The notes under the pieces are model-generated. The model searched no databases. It had not been told where the DNA came from and saw only the letters and a program-made list of their open reading frames with translations. Source: Lachnospiraceae bacterium UBA3638 (GTDB taxonomy: Bacteria; Bacillota; Clostridia; Lachnospirales; Lachnospiraceae). Taken from it: DNA of 15,304 bases. The stretch covers positions 1-15,304 of the forward strand of contig DFKT01000026.1 in assembly GCA_002373595.1 (NCBI GenBank), written 5' to 3'. Position numbers and translations under genes: made by a program. Position 1 is the stretch's first letter. Every line of letters starts with the position of its first letter. Positions 1-7,235 of the stretch are shown piece after piece.

Positions 1-160
1 TTCTGCTGCCGGTATCTTCTATGATAATGGCAACCCCGCCGTAAGAAGCGCGCAACTGCTCACCGGTAGCGGCAAACGCGTCCGTATGAAACCAAGCCGT
101 AAGCGCCGTTACCATAGCAATGATGCCGATGCACTTTTTCGCTTTCCGATGAGAAAACAT
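1..160 (-). CDS. Secreted protein of unknown function, N-terminal fragment
   Basis: This frame starts at an ATG at 160 (reading leftwards) and stays open for 53 codons to the window edge, so only the N-terminus is visible. The first 31 residues form a classic Sec signal peptide: a basic n-region (HRKAKK, residues 4-9), a hydrophobic core (residues 11-23, IGIIAMVTALTAW) and an AFA-type signal peptidase I site around residues 29-31. The mature part begins ATGEQLRASYGG and I do not recognise it. An in-frame TAG lies nine codons upstream with no start codon between, so ATG 160 is the natural start; the ATG at codon 16 would remove the basic n-region. No Shine-Dalgarno sequence precedes the start, and a strong promoter ends only 8 bases upstream (see 169-197). 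The protein is probably extracellular or wall-associated; its function cannot be read from this fragment. Confidence 0.75.
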   Translation of the reverse strand, partial: MFSHRKAKKCIGIIAMVTALTAWFHTDAFAATGEQLRASYGGVAIIIEDTGSR

Positions 161-168
161 ACACAGAT

Positions 169-197
169 ATTTTACTAAAATACGCTATTTTCGTCAA
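169..197 (-). promoter_or_regulatory. Sigma-A-type promoter for the secreted-protein gene, predicted leaderless
   Basis: Read on the minus strand: a -35 box TTGACG (197 to 192), a 17-base spacer, and a -10 box TAAAAT (174 to 169). Both boxes match consensus at 5 of 6 positions and the spacing is ideal. Transcription would begin near 162, about 2 bases before the ATG at 160, so the mRNA would have almost no leader. There is no Shine-Dalgarno-like sequence in between. The boxes are seen in the sequence; the start site is inferred from standard promoter geometry. Confidence 0.7.
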
Positions 198-216
198 TTA
201 AAGCCACCTTCGGGAA

Positions 217-246
217 TTGACTAACGATCGATCCGTGGCTTATAAT
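217..246 (+). promoter_or_regulatory. Sigma-A-type promoter for the RNA methyltransferase gene, predicted leaderless
   Basis: A -35 box TTGACT (217-222) and a perfect -10 box TATAAT (241-246) are separated by 18 bases. The predicted transcription start (about 252-253) falls directly against the ATG at 254, giving a leaderless mRNA. The seven bases between the -10 box and the ATG contain no Shine-Dalgarno sequence. The promoter stands back to back with the minus-strand promoter at 169-197; the two -35 boxes are 19 bases apart, and I see no clear operator palindrome between them. Confidence 0.75.
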
Positions 247-253
247 CCTGTAC

Positions 254-1030
254 ATGATCACAAGCACGCAAAATCCCAAGATAAAAGAGCTTCTCCTCCT
301 GCAAAAGAAGGCTTCCGAGAGAAATCAAAGAGGCATTTTTGTCGCGGAAGGGACAAAGATAGTAAAAGAGGCCGACCCCAATTCTGTCGTTACATATTTT
401 GTATCGGAAAACTGTGATGATCTTAAGACTTTTGAAGATCTCGCCGGGAAAGGCGTCGGTCTGGAGATAGTATCTTCTTCGGTATTTAATTCGATATCCA
501 CCCAAAAGACTCCTCAGGGCGTGATCGCCGTCATCAGGAAAAAGACCTGGACTATAGAAGATATCATATCAGCAGGCGATCCTCTTATCGTGCTTCTCGA
601 AAATGTGCAGGATCCGGGCAATGTCGGGACCATATTCCGCACTGCTGAGGCAGCTGGAGCGACAGGGCTTTTACTTACTGATGGATGTGCCGATCCCTAC
701 GGTCCCAAAACCGTCAGATCCACCATGGGTTCCCTGTTCAGAGTTCCGTTTATATACGGCGGCTCGGCTGCAGATTACTTAAAAAGGCTTCGCGAGGCCG
801 GGATCCGGTCCTACTCCCTCTCCCTCGATGCAAGCATCCCTTATGATACAGCTGATCTGTCCTCTCCCGCTGCGATACTTGTCGGAAACGAAGGAAACGG
901 TCTCCTTTCGGAAACCGTCTCTCTTTCAGATCATAATATTCATATTCCCATGTGCGGCTCTGTAGAATCTCTGAATGCTGCTATCGCCGCCTCTGTTGTT
1001 CTCTACGAAGCTTCCCGTCAAAGAAGGTGA
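254..1030 (+). CDS. SpoU/TrmH-family RNA 2'-O-methyltransferase
   Basis: A 258-residue SPOUT-class methyltransferase that would move a methyl group from S-adenosylmethionine to a ribose 2'-OH of rRNA or tRNA in the cytoplasm. An N-terminal L30e-like substrate-binding region (about residues 20-95) is followed by the knotted catalytic domain with all three SpoU motifs: motif 1 at 116-130 (ENVQDPGN, then R129 of the IFRTAEAAG stretch), motif 2 at 210-217 (VGNEGNGL) and motif 3 at 231-252 (IPMCGSVESLNAA; S239, L240, N241). Length and the opening MITSTQNPKIKE are typical of the family, which fixes the start at 254 although no ribosome binding site precedes it. The exact target (a 23S rRNA ribose, as for RlmB-like enzymes, or another) cannot be told. 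Its last 13 bases overlap the 3' end of convergent pfkA. Confidence 0.93.
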   Translation: MITSTQNPKIKELLLLQKKASERNQRGIFVAEGTKIVKEADPNSVVTYFVSENCDDLKTFEDLAGKGVGLEIVSSSVFNSISTQKTPQGVIAVIRKKTWTIEDIISAGDPLIVLLENVQDPGNVGTIFRTAEAAGATGLLLTDGCADPYGPKTVRSTMGSLFRVPFIYGGSAADYLKRLREAGIRSYSLSLDASIPYDTADLSSPAAILVGNEGNGLLSETVSLSDHNIHIPMCGSVESLNAAIAASVVLYEASRQRR

Positions 1031-1986
1031 GAGATCTCATACTCATACTCATCGATGGTCTTGGTCATGGCAAGTGCTTCCTCGATGTCGATATCAACGA
1101 ACTCACCGTGTCTGTAGCAGATGACCCTGTTGGTCTTTCCTTCGATAAGAGTATCTGCTGCACGAGCACCCATCATTGATGCGAAATATCTGTCCTTTGC
1201 GGTAGGAGCTCCTCCACGCTGCATGTATCCGAGGATGGTAGCTCTGGTCTCGATACCGGTTGCGGCCTCGATCCTTCTGGCCATGGAAGCGGAATGTCCG
1301 ATTCCCTCTGCGTTGATGATAAGGTGATGCTTCTTTCCGCGCTTACGGCTGCTGATTATATTGTTGATTATATTCTGCTCATTGAAATCATACTTCTCGG
1401 GGAGAAGGATATCCTCTGCTCCGTTTGCAACACCGCACCAGAGAGCTATATATCCGGCATGGCGTCCCATAACCTCGATGATCGAGCATCTCTCGTGAGA
1501 AGATGAAGTATCCTTTACCTTGTCGATCGCCTCCATTGCGGTATTTACCGCGGTATCAAATCCGATGGTGTAATCCGTGCAGGCTATATCAAGGTCTATA
1601 GTTCCGGGAAGTCCGATGGTATTGATGCCGAGTCTCGAAAGAGCCTGCGCTCCTCTATAGGATCCGTCTCCACCGATGACTACGATGCCGTCGATACCCT
1701 GCTTGCGGCAGATATCAGCACCTTTCTGCTGTACCTCAGGCTGCTTGAACTCAAGACATCTCGCAGTTCCGAGTACGGTTCCGCCTCTCTGGATGATATC
1801 GGACACATCCTTGGCCTGCATATCAAATATATCTTCATTTAAAAGGCCCTGATAGCCTCTTCTTATGCCTTTAACCTTGAGTCCTCTCGCAAGTGCGGTT
1901 CTTACGACCGCTCTTACGGCAGCATTCATACCGGGAGCATCTCCTCCGCTGGTAAGCACCGCTATTGTTTCGATCTTCTTAGCCAT
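1018..1986 (-). CDS. pfkA: ATP-dependent 6-phosphofructokinase
   Basis: This 322-residue protein phosphorylates fructose 6-phosphate to fructose 1,6-bisphosphate with ATP, the committed step of glycolysis. Visible group-A motifs are the ATP-binding TSGGDAPGMNA at 12-22, IGGDGS at 104-109 (Gly after Asp, as in ATP-using enzymes), the catalytic loop PGTIDLD at 127-133 with D131 and D133, TIGFDTA at 140-146, MGRHAGY at 173-179, and a C-terminal QRGG segment. The usual Asn between the two loop aspartates (PGTIDND) is Leu here; the catalytic Asp is kept, so activity is expected. Length equals the E. coli subunit, normally a tetramer. It has its own promoter (2029-2057) and a strong Shine-Dalgarno sequence (1991-1996). 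It follows dnaE and the 530-aa membrane gene, and its end overlaps the convergent methyltransferase gene. Confidence 0.97.
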   Translation of the reverse strand: MAKKIETIAVLTSGGDAPGMNAAVRAVVRTALARGLKVKGIRRGYQGLLNEDIFDMQAKDVSDIIQRGGTVLGTARCLEFKQPEVQQKGADICRKQGIDGIVVIGGDGSYRGAQALSRLGINTIGLPGTIDLDIACTDYTIGFDTAVNTAMEAIDKVKDTSSSHERCSIIEVMGRHAGYIALWCGVANGAEDILLPEKYDFNEQNIINNIISSRKRGKKHHLIINAEGIGHSASMARRIEAATGIETRATILGYMQRGGAPTAKDRYFASMMGARAADTLIEGKTNRVICYRHGEFVDIDIEEALAMTKTIDEYEYEISHLL

Positions 1987-1990
1987 ACTG

Positions 1991-1996
1991 TCCTCC
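1991..1996 (-). promoter_or_regulatory. Strong ribosome binding site of pfkA
   Basis: On the minus strand GGAGGA stands four bases before the ATG of pfkA. It is the best Shine-Dalgarno match in the window, so the host ribosome uses this signal at genes with a leader. That makes its absence at four other starts (160, 254, 12396, 12415) meaningful. Confidence 0.85.
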
Positions 1997-2028
1997 GGGT
2001 CACATTCGTGAAAAATTTACCGACAAAT

Positions 2029-2057
2029 ATTTTAGTCCCTTTTTCTCCATTTTTCAA
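2029..2057 (-). promoter_or_regulatory. Promoter of pfkA, embedded in the end of the upstream gene
   Basis: On the minus strand a -35 box TTGAAA (2057 to 2052), a 17-base spacer and a -10 box TAAAAT (2034 to 2029) lie over the last codons of the 530-aa membrane protein gene. The TAA stop codon of that gene forms the first three bases of the -10 box. The predicted start near 2022 gives a 36-base leader carrying the strong ribosome binding site. pfkA can therefore be expressed apart from the upstream operon. Confidence 0.65.
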
Positions 2058-3624
2058 TATTTTTCTTTGAAAGACCTGAAATCCCCGACATCGCCATTGC
2101 AATGATAACGGGCAGGAAAACGAACAGATATCTGGCCCTTGCCTCGAGAAGTACCTGGTACAGGAACACTCCGATGAAAAGCACTGTCAAAAACTCCCAA
2201 GTTTCCCTCTCTCCGTCCTTCTTTCGCTCTATAAACGGGTATACGAACAGTCCGGTCAATACAAATATCCAAACCTGCTGCATTAAAGTATTGAACTTCA
2301 GTTCATGAAATCCGTCGATCCGCCAAATATCCCGGAGCAGCCGGGTCCTCTTAGTATCCGAGCAAACAGGCGGCCAATACTCATTTGCTATCCACACCTC
2401 ACCCCTCCAGCCAAAGGTTCCGTCATTAAATGTCATGACCATCTTCTTAAGCCAGAAGTAAGGCGCCCCGACTATACCTTTCTCCTTTATCCTGTTTATC
2501 GCTCTCTCAAAGCAGGCTTTTTCTCTTACGCTCTTTTCTTCGAACTGGAATTCTCCGAATACAGTCACATCCTCATTGCTGTATGATCCCGTGGTCTTTT
2601 CGTTCTGACCCATATAGAAGTAATCCATGACTCCGGCAGCAAGATTCTCGATCCGGTCAAATCCGAGTTCATCTGATGCTTTCTCTTTGTATTTTGAAGC
2701 ACCGACAACGACCGCGCACAGGCTTATCATAAAGACTGCAAAGTAAACTGCGCTGCTTCGGGGTTTTCTGATAAGTCCGAGGATCTCGCAGGCCGCCATC
2801 GCTATGAGCACGATAAAAATGCTGGGTTTTACGAAATAACCTACAGCCCCCAAAAGGCAGGAAAGCAGTATCGCAGGTATCTTTATATACGGCTTGTCGC
2901 TCTGTCTGTATGTAATGTAAAAATAGACTGCTGCCACCGGAAAGAGTATTCCGTATGAATCGGTATAGGTGGCAAACATCCACCCCGACAAACCGACAAG
3001 CACGAACAGCGTCAAAAAACCTGCTGCCGTGATCACGAGATTCTTCGTGATCTTTTTGATGAGGAGTGTTCCGAAAAAGACCGAAAGTGCCATAAGAAGG
3101 CATCCGATCTCTACCCAGTAGAATTCGGGATCGCCCTGATATCCCTTCTCCTGCGCTCTCTTAAGGAGTCTTCCGAGTATGTACGCTATGGAGATGTTGT
3201 TATGATAAACGGAAATATAGACATCAGATCCAAGAGCTTCGCCTCTCGCAAAAGTATTGGCCGTCCCCCTTACGACTCCGATATCCCATGGAAGCTTAAA
3301 TGCCGTCTCGCGAGCTATCAGCAGCTCAATCCTGTAGAGTATAAATGTAAGAGCAGCTATTACACAATCGGCTATGCCTTCCGTCTTGGCATCAAGCTTT
3401 ATCTTTCCGGCCTTCTTTGCAAGAAAAGCCACGACAAATATACCAATGACAGCGATGATCACCGCAAGCTTGTTGTCATACTTGGTGACCAGTTTTAAGC
3501 CTTCGTTGTAGTCCATCTTTGTGCCGAGCATTATGACGCATATAAATACCGGAACAAAGAGGATCACAAATATATACTTTATTATCCCGGATATCAGATT
3601 CTTATCCTTGGTTCCCTTTGTCAT
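2032..3624 (-). CDS. Polytopic membrane protein, probable GT-C glycosyltransferase
   Basis: A 530-residue integral membrane protein with roughly a dozen hydrophobic segments, starting at residues 13-32 and 53-68. The layout fits GT-C enzymes, which move sugars from polyprenyl-phosphate donors to acceptors outside the membrane. A loop after the early segments has the acidic LPWDIG at 111-116 and a YHNN motif at 140-143, which recalls the YPNN loop of GT39-like Firmicutes proteins. FATYTDSYG at 218-225 and VKPS at 265-268 follow. The C-terminus carries a basic tail. It starts two bases after the dnaE stop codon with no Shine-Dalgarno sequence, so translation probably depends on reinitiation after dnaE. 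It lies between dnaE and pfkA, which are neighbours or near neighbours in many Firmicutes. Substrate and acceptor are unknown; the assignment is by topology and motif resemblance only. Confidence 0.8.
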   Translation of the reverse strand: MTKGTKDKNLISGIIKYIFVILFVPVFICVIMLGTKMDYNEGLKLVTKYDNKLAVIIAVIGIFVVAFLAKKAGKIKLDAKTEGIADCVIAALTFILYRIELLIARETAFKLPWDIGVVRGTANTFARGEALGSDVYISVYHNNISIAYILGRLLKRAQEKGYQGDPEFYWVEIGCLLMALSVFFGTLLIKKITKNLVITAAGFLTLFVLVGLSGWMFATYTDSYGILFPVAAVYFYITYRQSDKPYIKIPAILLSCLLGAVGYFVKPSIFIVLIAMAACEILGLIRKPRSSAVYFAVFMISLCAVVVGASKYKEKASDELGFDRIENLAAGVMDYFYMGQNEKTTGSYSNEDVTVFGEFQFEEKSVREKACFERAINRIKEKGIVGAPYFWLKKMVMTFNDGTFGWRGEVWIANEYWPPVCSDTKRTRLLRDIWRIDGFHELKFNTLMQQVWIFVLTGLFVYPFIERKKDGERETWEFLTVLFIGVFLYQVLLEARARYLFVFLPVIIAMAMSGISGLSKKNIEKWRKRD

Positions 3625-3626
3625 AT

Positions 3627-6600
3627 CTATTTTATCTTGGCGTTTCCTTCACCCAAAAGTCCGGCAACGGCTTGTCGGAGTTCATCGTTTGCTTTTACTC
3701 TGAGTGCCGCCGGCAATACACGCAGCTGCCTGGTCTCACGTATATAGATCACAACATCATCATTTCCGTCGCTCGGTCTGAGCACTTCCAGCAGCTTGTC
3801 ATATTTCTCATCATAATCAGCCTGAGTCATAAACTGAACAAACAGTCCGTGCTCGGGTATCTTGGTCGGAGTCTGAACGTTTCCGCTCCTGTCACCGCTT
3901 CCCGAATAGAAGTCTCCGGAATAACTGCGGTTTCCGTTTCCGAACTGTCTCGCTCTTCCCATCTTGCCGGATGCGACATCTTCAAAGCTGTAGACATCAT
4001 CCACGAGAAGCTTTGAGTCTCTTCCGTCCTGAGTCTGTGCTTTCCCTCTTAAGAATACCTTCTCATCCTCCATGAGCAGATTCGAATATTTGGCATACGC
4101 CCTCGGAAATACGACGCATTCAACCGCTCCGGTCAGATCTTCAAGAGTGAGGAAGCACATTATGTCATTATTCTTGGTATACTTCATCGTCTTGGAGATG
4201 ATCATTCCTCCGAGCGTTACATACTGCCCGTCAGAAACTCTGTCATCATCCTCCTGCATCCGCGCCGAAAGCTGTCCGGATTCGTCATCCTCCGGTTCCT
4301 CTTCAGCATAAAACTGATATGCGGATGCATTTATGTTTTTCTCAAGCAGTTCCTTATACTCATCCAGAGGATGTCCGGATATGTACAGTCCCAGGACTTC
4401 CTTCTCCATAGCGAGGAGATCCTGCTTCTCGTATTCACCGCAGTCGGGAAGGGGTACTTCAAAGAAATCTTTATCCTCTTCATCCTCTAAGATATCAAAG
4501 AGCGATATCTGACCATTCTGGCTGTGTTTGGCTTTCTTCGCCCCCTCCTCGAGAACAGCGATATATATGGAGAGGAGCTGTTTTCTCGTCGCTCCGAGGC
4601 TGTCAAAAGCGCCCGCTTTGATAAGCGACTCAACGACTCTCTTATTGATCTCTCTGGTCTGAGTCCTGTTTGCAAAATCCTGGAAACTCTTAAAAGGTCC
4701 ATTCTGTTCGCGCTCTCTGACGATCACTTCCACGGATGCATCTCCGACTCCGGCAACGGCATTGAGCGCATATATTATACGGTCGCCCGAAGGTCTGAAT
4801 CCGACCCCTCCCCCGTTGACATCGGGACTTACGACCTCTATTCCCATCGACCTGCACACTGAGATATATTCAGCGATCTTGGTCTTCTGCTCTTCGCTTG
4901 AGAGGAGCGCCGCCATGAATTCTATGGGGTAATGAGCCTTCAGATACGCGGTCTGATATGTGACTACCGCATAGCTGGCCGCATGCGCCTTATTGAAGGC
5001 ATACTCGGCGAATTTGATTATCTCATCATATATTCCTTCGGCAACTTTCGAAGCTATACCGCGCTCTTCACATCCCTTTATGAAGACGGGGCGTTCCGCT
5101 TCCATTACCTTGTGCTTCTTCTTACTCATCGCACGGCGAAGCTCGTCGCTGCCGCCCATGGTATATCCTGCGAGATCTCTTGCTATCTGCATGACCTGCT
5201 CCTGATATACTATGGTTCCGTATGTTGTCTCGAGTATCGGTGCGAGTTCGGGGCAGGCGTAGGACACATTCTCAAGTCCGTTCTTTCGATCCGCATATAT
5301 TCCCGAATACTGCATCGGTCCGGGACGATAGAGCGCTATTCCCGCTATGATCTCCTCGAGATTGCCGGGTTTAAGCTTCTTCATGAAGCTCGTCATTCCC
5401 GCACTTTCAAGCTGGAATACACCCTCGGTACCGCCTGCGCTTATCATGCTGTATACCTTAGGATCCGTGAGATCTATCTTGGCAAGGTCTATGTCTGCTC
5501 CTCTGTTCTCTTTTATGTACTGCACCGCAAGTTTCAGCACATCGAGAGTAGCCAGTCCGAGGAAATCCATCTTGAGCAGACCGAGTTCCTCGACCGTATC
5601 CTTTTCGTATTCCGTGGAGATAACATTATCCGCACTGTGATAAAGGGGGATGATATTATCCGCTTCTTCCGGACATATGACCACTCCGGCCGCATGCATT
5701 CCGGCGCTTCTGGGAAGCCCTTCGAGGCGTTTTGACATATCTATGACTTTCTTTACTTCCTCGTCGGAATCGTAAAGAGCCTTTAATTCAGGATTAACTG
5801 TAAGCGCCTGATCAAGCGTGATGCCGAGATCCTTGGGGATCATCTTGGCAAGTTTGTCTCCGAAAGGTATGGGCAGGCCCATTACTCTCACCACATCCCT
5901 TATAACGCCGCGCGCTTTAAGAGTATTAAATGTAATGATCCTTACGACCTTCTCAGGACCGTATTTTCGCATTACATATTCTATGACTTCGTCCCTTCTG
6001 GCATCGAAGTCGATATCTATATCGGGCATCGACACTCTCTCGGGATTAAGGAATCTCTCAAATATGAGGCTGTATTTTATGGGATCTATATCCGTTATCC
6101 TGAGCACATAAGAAACTATACTTCCCGCTGCCGATCCTCTTCCGGGTCCCACCCATATGCCATGTTCTTTTGCATAGTTTATGAAGTCCCATACTATCAG
6201 GAAATACTCGACATATCCCATCTTTTTGATGACGCCGAGTTCATACTCAAGCTGCTGTCTTATGCTCCTTCCGGGATTTCCCGAAGGCATGTCCGGATCG
6301 GGATATCTCTCGGCAAGTCCTTTTTCACAGAGTTCATTCAGATATGTCCATGTGTCATATCCTTCGGGCACTTCATAATTGGGAAGATTTGCTTCGTGGA
6401 ATTTAATCTCGACATTGCATCTGTCTGCGATCTTCTGAGTGTTTTCGAGTGACTCGAGTGCATAAGGGAAGAGTCCCCTCATCTCATCCTCACTCTTTAC
6501 GTAATACTGACCGCCCACATAGCGCATTCTGTCGGTATCCGTTACTTTCTTTCCGGTCTGAAGGCACAGGAGCAGATCATGTGGCTCCGCATCCTCAGCA

Positions 6601-7232
6601 TAGGTATAGTGATTATCATTCGTGCATACAAGGGGAACTCCCGTTTTGTCCGAAAGCCCCATGAGTGCAGCGTTTACCGTTGCCTGTTCTGCAATACCGT
6701 GGTCCTGCAGTTCAAGGAAATAATTCCCCTCTCCGAATATCTTAAGATGATCGCGGATAACCTCTTCCGCTTTCTGCAGATCGCCGGTCATGATCGTCCT
6801 GGGCAGTTCACCTGCCAGGCACGCTGAGAGAGCTATTATACCTTCGTGGTATTTCTCGAGAGTCTCCCTGTCTACACGGGGCTTGTAGTAATACCCTTCC
6901 TTATGTCCGATACTTACGATCTTGGTAAGGTTTGCAAGTCCCGTATTGTTCTCTGCAAGAAGCACGAGATGATAATATCTGTCATCTCCCTTGCTTACTT
7001 CTCTGTCAAATCTGGAACCGGGTGCAACATATACTTCACATCCGATGATCGGCTTGATCCCCGCTTCGAGGCATGCCTTATAGAAGTAGATAACTCCGGT
7101 CATAACGCCGTGATCCGTGATCGCAGCGGCATTCATCCCGAGTTCTTTTACTCTGGCTACATAATTCTTTATTTTGTTGGCACCGTCAAGGAGCGAATAC
7201 TCCGTATGGGTGTGAAGGTGAACAAAACTCAA
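3627..7232 (-). CDS. dnaE: DNA polymerase III alpha subunit (DnaE)
   Basis: A 1201-residue C-family replicative DNA polymerase. Order: PHP domain (about 3-220), palm/thumb/fingers with catalytic aspartates in MPDIDIDF (D404, D406) and KMDFLGL (D556), a helix-hairpin-helix region (about 822-850), and an OB fold (about 1003-1046, beginning VTLGGMI). All nine PHP metal ligands known from proofreading-active DnaE1 are present: H7, H9, D16, H41, E66, H88, C138, D206 and H208. The start is TTG, forced because a TAG lies two codons upstream and the family N-terminus SFVHLHTHTEYS begins right after it. The AGAGGA ribosome binding site lies in the last codons of the 547-aa gene, with three bases between the genes, so the two are probably translationally coupled. 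Clostridia usually also carry PolC; whether this host does cannot be seen here. Confidence 0.98.
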   Translation of the reverse strand: MSFVHLHTHTEYSLLDGANKIKNYVARVKELGMNAAAITDHGVMTGVIYFYKACLEAGIKPIIGCEVYVAPGSRFDREVSKGDDRYYHLVLLAENNTGLANLTKIVSIGHKEGYYYKPRVDRETLEKYHEGIIALSACLAGELPRTIMTGDLQKAEEVIRDHLKIFGEGNYFLELQDHGIAEQATVNAALMGLSDKTGVPLVCTNDNHYTYAEDAEPHDLLLCLQTGKKVTDTDRMRYVGGQYYVKSEDEMRGLFPYALESLENTQKIADRCNVEIKFHEANLPNYEVPEGYDTWTYLNELCEKGLAERYPDPDMPSGNPGRSIRQQLEYELGVIKKMGYVEYFLIVWDFINYAKEHGIWVGPGRGSAAGSIVSYVLRITDIDPIKYSLIFERFLNPERVSMPDIDIDFDARRDEVIEYVMRKYGPEKVVRIITFNTLKARGVIRDVVRVMGLPIPFGDKLAKMIPKDLGITLDQALTVNPELKALYDSDEEVKKVIDMSKRLEGLPRSAGMHAAGVVICPEEADNIIPLYHSADNVISTEYEKDTVEELGLLKMDFLGLATLDVLKLAVQYIKENRGADIDLAKIDLTDPKVYSMISAGGTEGVFQLESAGMTSFMKKLKPGNLEEIIAGIALYRPGPMQYSGIYADRKNGLENVSYACPELAPILETTYGTIVYQEQVMQIARDLAGYTMGGSDELRRAMSKKKHKVMEAERPVFIKGCEERGIASKVAEGIYDEIIKFAEYAFNKAHAASYAVVTYQTAYLKAHYPIEFMAALLSSEEQKTKIAEYISVCRSMGIEVVSPDVNGGGVGFRPSGDRIIYALNAVAGVGDASVEVIVREREQNGPFKSFQDFANRTQTREINKRVVESLIKAGAFDSLGATRKQLLSIYIAVLEEGAKKAKHSQNGQISLFDILEDEEDKDFFEVPLPDCGEYEKQDLLAMEKEVLGLYISGHPLDEYKELLEKNINASAYQFYAEEEPEDDESGQLSARMQEDDDRVSDGQYVTLGGMIISKTMKYTKNNDIMCFLTLEDLTGAVECVVFPRAYAKYSNLLMEDEKVFLRGKAQTQDGRDSKLLVDDVYSFEDVASGKMGRARQFGNGNRSYSGDFYSGSGDRSGNVQTPTKIPEHGLFVQFMTQADYDEKYDKLLEVLRPSDGNDDVVIYIRETRQLRVLPAALRVKANDELRQAVAGLLGEGNAKIK

Positions 7233-7235
7233 TTC

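Noticed and set aside
225..233. Palindrome CGATCG as a possible operator between the divergent promoters
   Set aside because: It is only 6-8 bases long, lies in the spacer of the plus promoter, and no second copy is nearby.
1036..1056. Short tandem repeat of CTCATA
   Set aside because: It encodes the Glu-Tyr repeats near the C-terminus of PfkA and is too short to be a functional repeat.
4932..5735. A 267-codon plus-strand open frame
   Set aside because: It lies entirely inside dnaE on the opposite strand, shows no recognisable domain, and has no promoter or ribosome binding site.
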